Below are positions 5,430 to 5,610 of a stretch of 5,610 nt of DNA, in pieces. Numbering within the stretch: position 1 is the first letter of the stretch; each line of letters opens with the position of its first letter. Position numbers and translations under genes: made by a program. The notes under the pieces were generated by a model. That model made no database searches. It was not told the DNA's origin and saw only the letters and a list, made by a program, of their open reading frames with translations. Origin of the DNA: an uncultured Treponema sp. (lineage in GTDB: Bacteria; Spirochaetota; Spirochaetia; Treponematales; Treponemataceae); the NCBI GenBank assembly GCA_938045195.1, contig CALINC010000109.1, forward strand, positions 1-5,610, read 5' to 3'.

Positions 5430-5458
5430 GTTATACACATAGAACGTGTATATGTCAA
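5430..5458 (-). promoter_or_regulatory. higBA promoter
   Basis: On the minus strand a perfect TTGACA (5453-5458) is followed after 17 bp by TATAAC (5430-5435), a near-consensus sigma-70 promoter. Predicted transcription starts near 5423, at the ATG of the higB remnant. The toxin message may originally have been leaderless or almost so. It now drives the antitoxin, and read-through would enter the next cassette antisense to hxlR. Confidence 0.82.
5432..5452. promoter_or_regulatory. Palindromic operator in higBA promoter
   Basis: TATACAC and GTGTATA form a perfect 7-7-7 inverted repeat that fills the spacer and overlaps the -10 box. HigA proteins typically repress their own operon by binding such dyads, so autoregulation by the adjacent antitoxin is the likely role. 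Confidence 0.75.
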
Positions 5459-5610
5459 ACAGGCTTTTTTTAAGCGGCGTAAAGCTGCCTTAATATTTTA
5501 TTAAAGGATGGGTTCTCCTTGATTCTCCTATTTTACCAAAACTCGAGATTTGACCTGATAAATATAACAATACCTGTTTGGGGCATAATAAATTCCGATT
5601 GGGGTAGAGC
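5459..5610. other. Unassigned right-end stretch, no identified gene
   Basis: No attC site and no recognisable gene are visible. An imperfect palindrome at 5470-5493 (TTAAGCGGC-GTAAA-GCTGCCTTAA) has one bulge and a G-T pair. On the plus strand it is followed by an AT-rich TATTTTATT run, so it could be a weak terminator, but the minus-strand flank is an A-run and would not terminate. A minus-strand frame is open from the right edge for 39 codons to a TAA at 5490-5492 (ending RRTHPLIKY); it might be the 3' end of a gene off the window or a chance frame. Confidence 0.3.

Larger units (their letters stand above)
1..5610 (-). mobile_element. Integron gene-cassette array (partial)
   Basis: Every gene boundary is occupied by an imperfect palindrome of about 63-66 bp with the layout of an integron attC site. 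Taking cleavage within G^TTRRRY on the minus strand, the cassettes are 858 to beyond the left edge (EEP enzyme), 859-2834 (chemoreceptor), 2835-3869 (DUF1444-like), 3870-4990 (SnoaL-like plus HxlR) and 4991 to beyond the right edge (HigA). Five of the six genes point in the array direction. Base composition differs between cassettes: the DUF1444-like and EEP genes are very AT-rich, while the chemoreceptor is more balanced, which suits cassettes of different origin. No integrase gene or attI is visible. That this is an integron is inferred from attC structure and gene layout; the structure is clear, but the host platform is unseen. Confidence 0.88.

Noticed and set aside
5470..5493. A sixth attC site at the right end
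   Set aside because: The palindrome lacks RYYYAAC and GTTRRRY boxes and is too short.

Overview
The window is a stretch of an integron gene-cassette array, most likely from a treponeme (oral or digital-dermatitis Treponema type). The taxon is inferred from three things: low G+C with AT-rich genes, a spirochaete-like Cache-domain chemoreceptor, and attC sites of the TTAAACCG...CGGCTTTGAA type; treponemes of the T. denticola group are known to carry a chromosomal integron. No integrase gene or attI is visible, so the integron platform lies outside the window.

Five attC recombination sites (about 1-52 partial, 853-915, 2829-2892, 3864-3929, 4985-5048) separate the genes. Each has RYYYAAC/GTTRRRY-like outer boxes, a paired inner stem and a variable centre. 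The extra unpaired G lies in the right-hand arm as printed, so the array reads on the minus strand. All genes except the HxlR regulator are encoded in that orientation. Read from right to left, the order is:
(1) an incomplete cassette with a HigA-type antitoxin (5056-5352), preceded by a promoter, a palindromic operator and an internally deleted higB toxin remnant;
(2) a 1121-bp cassette (3870-4990) with a divergent pair, a SnoaL/NTF2-like protein (minus) and an HxlR-family regulator (plus), and back-to-back promoters;
(3) a 1035-bp cassette (2835-3869) for an exported protein resembling the DUF1444/YtpQ family;
(4) a 1976-bp cassette (859-2834) for a complete 611-residue methyl-accepting chemotaxis protein;
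(5) a cassette (right boundary 858, left end off the window) for an endonuclease/exonuclease/phosphatase-family enzyme.

The three left-hand cassettes have short leaders (about 33-78 nt) with a ribosome binding site but no convincing promoter. They are probably transcribed by read-through; the nearest visible minus-strand promoters are those of the SnoaL-like gene and of higA. The two right-hand cassettes carry their own promoters and dyad operators. The most notable points are a full-size chemoreceptor as a mobile cassette, a self-regulated two-gene cassette, and an antitoxin whose toxin gene has collapsed to its first and last codons. The far right end (about 5459-5610) holds no gene I can identify.
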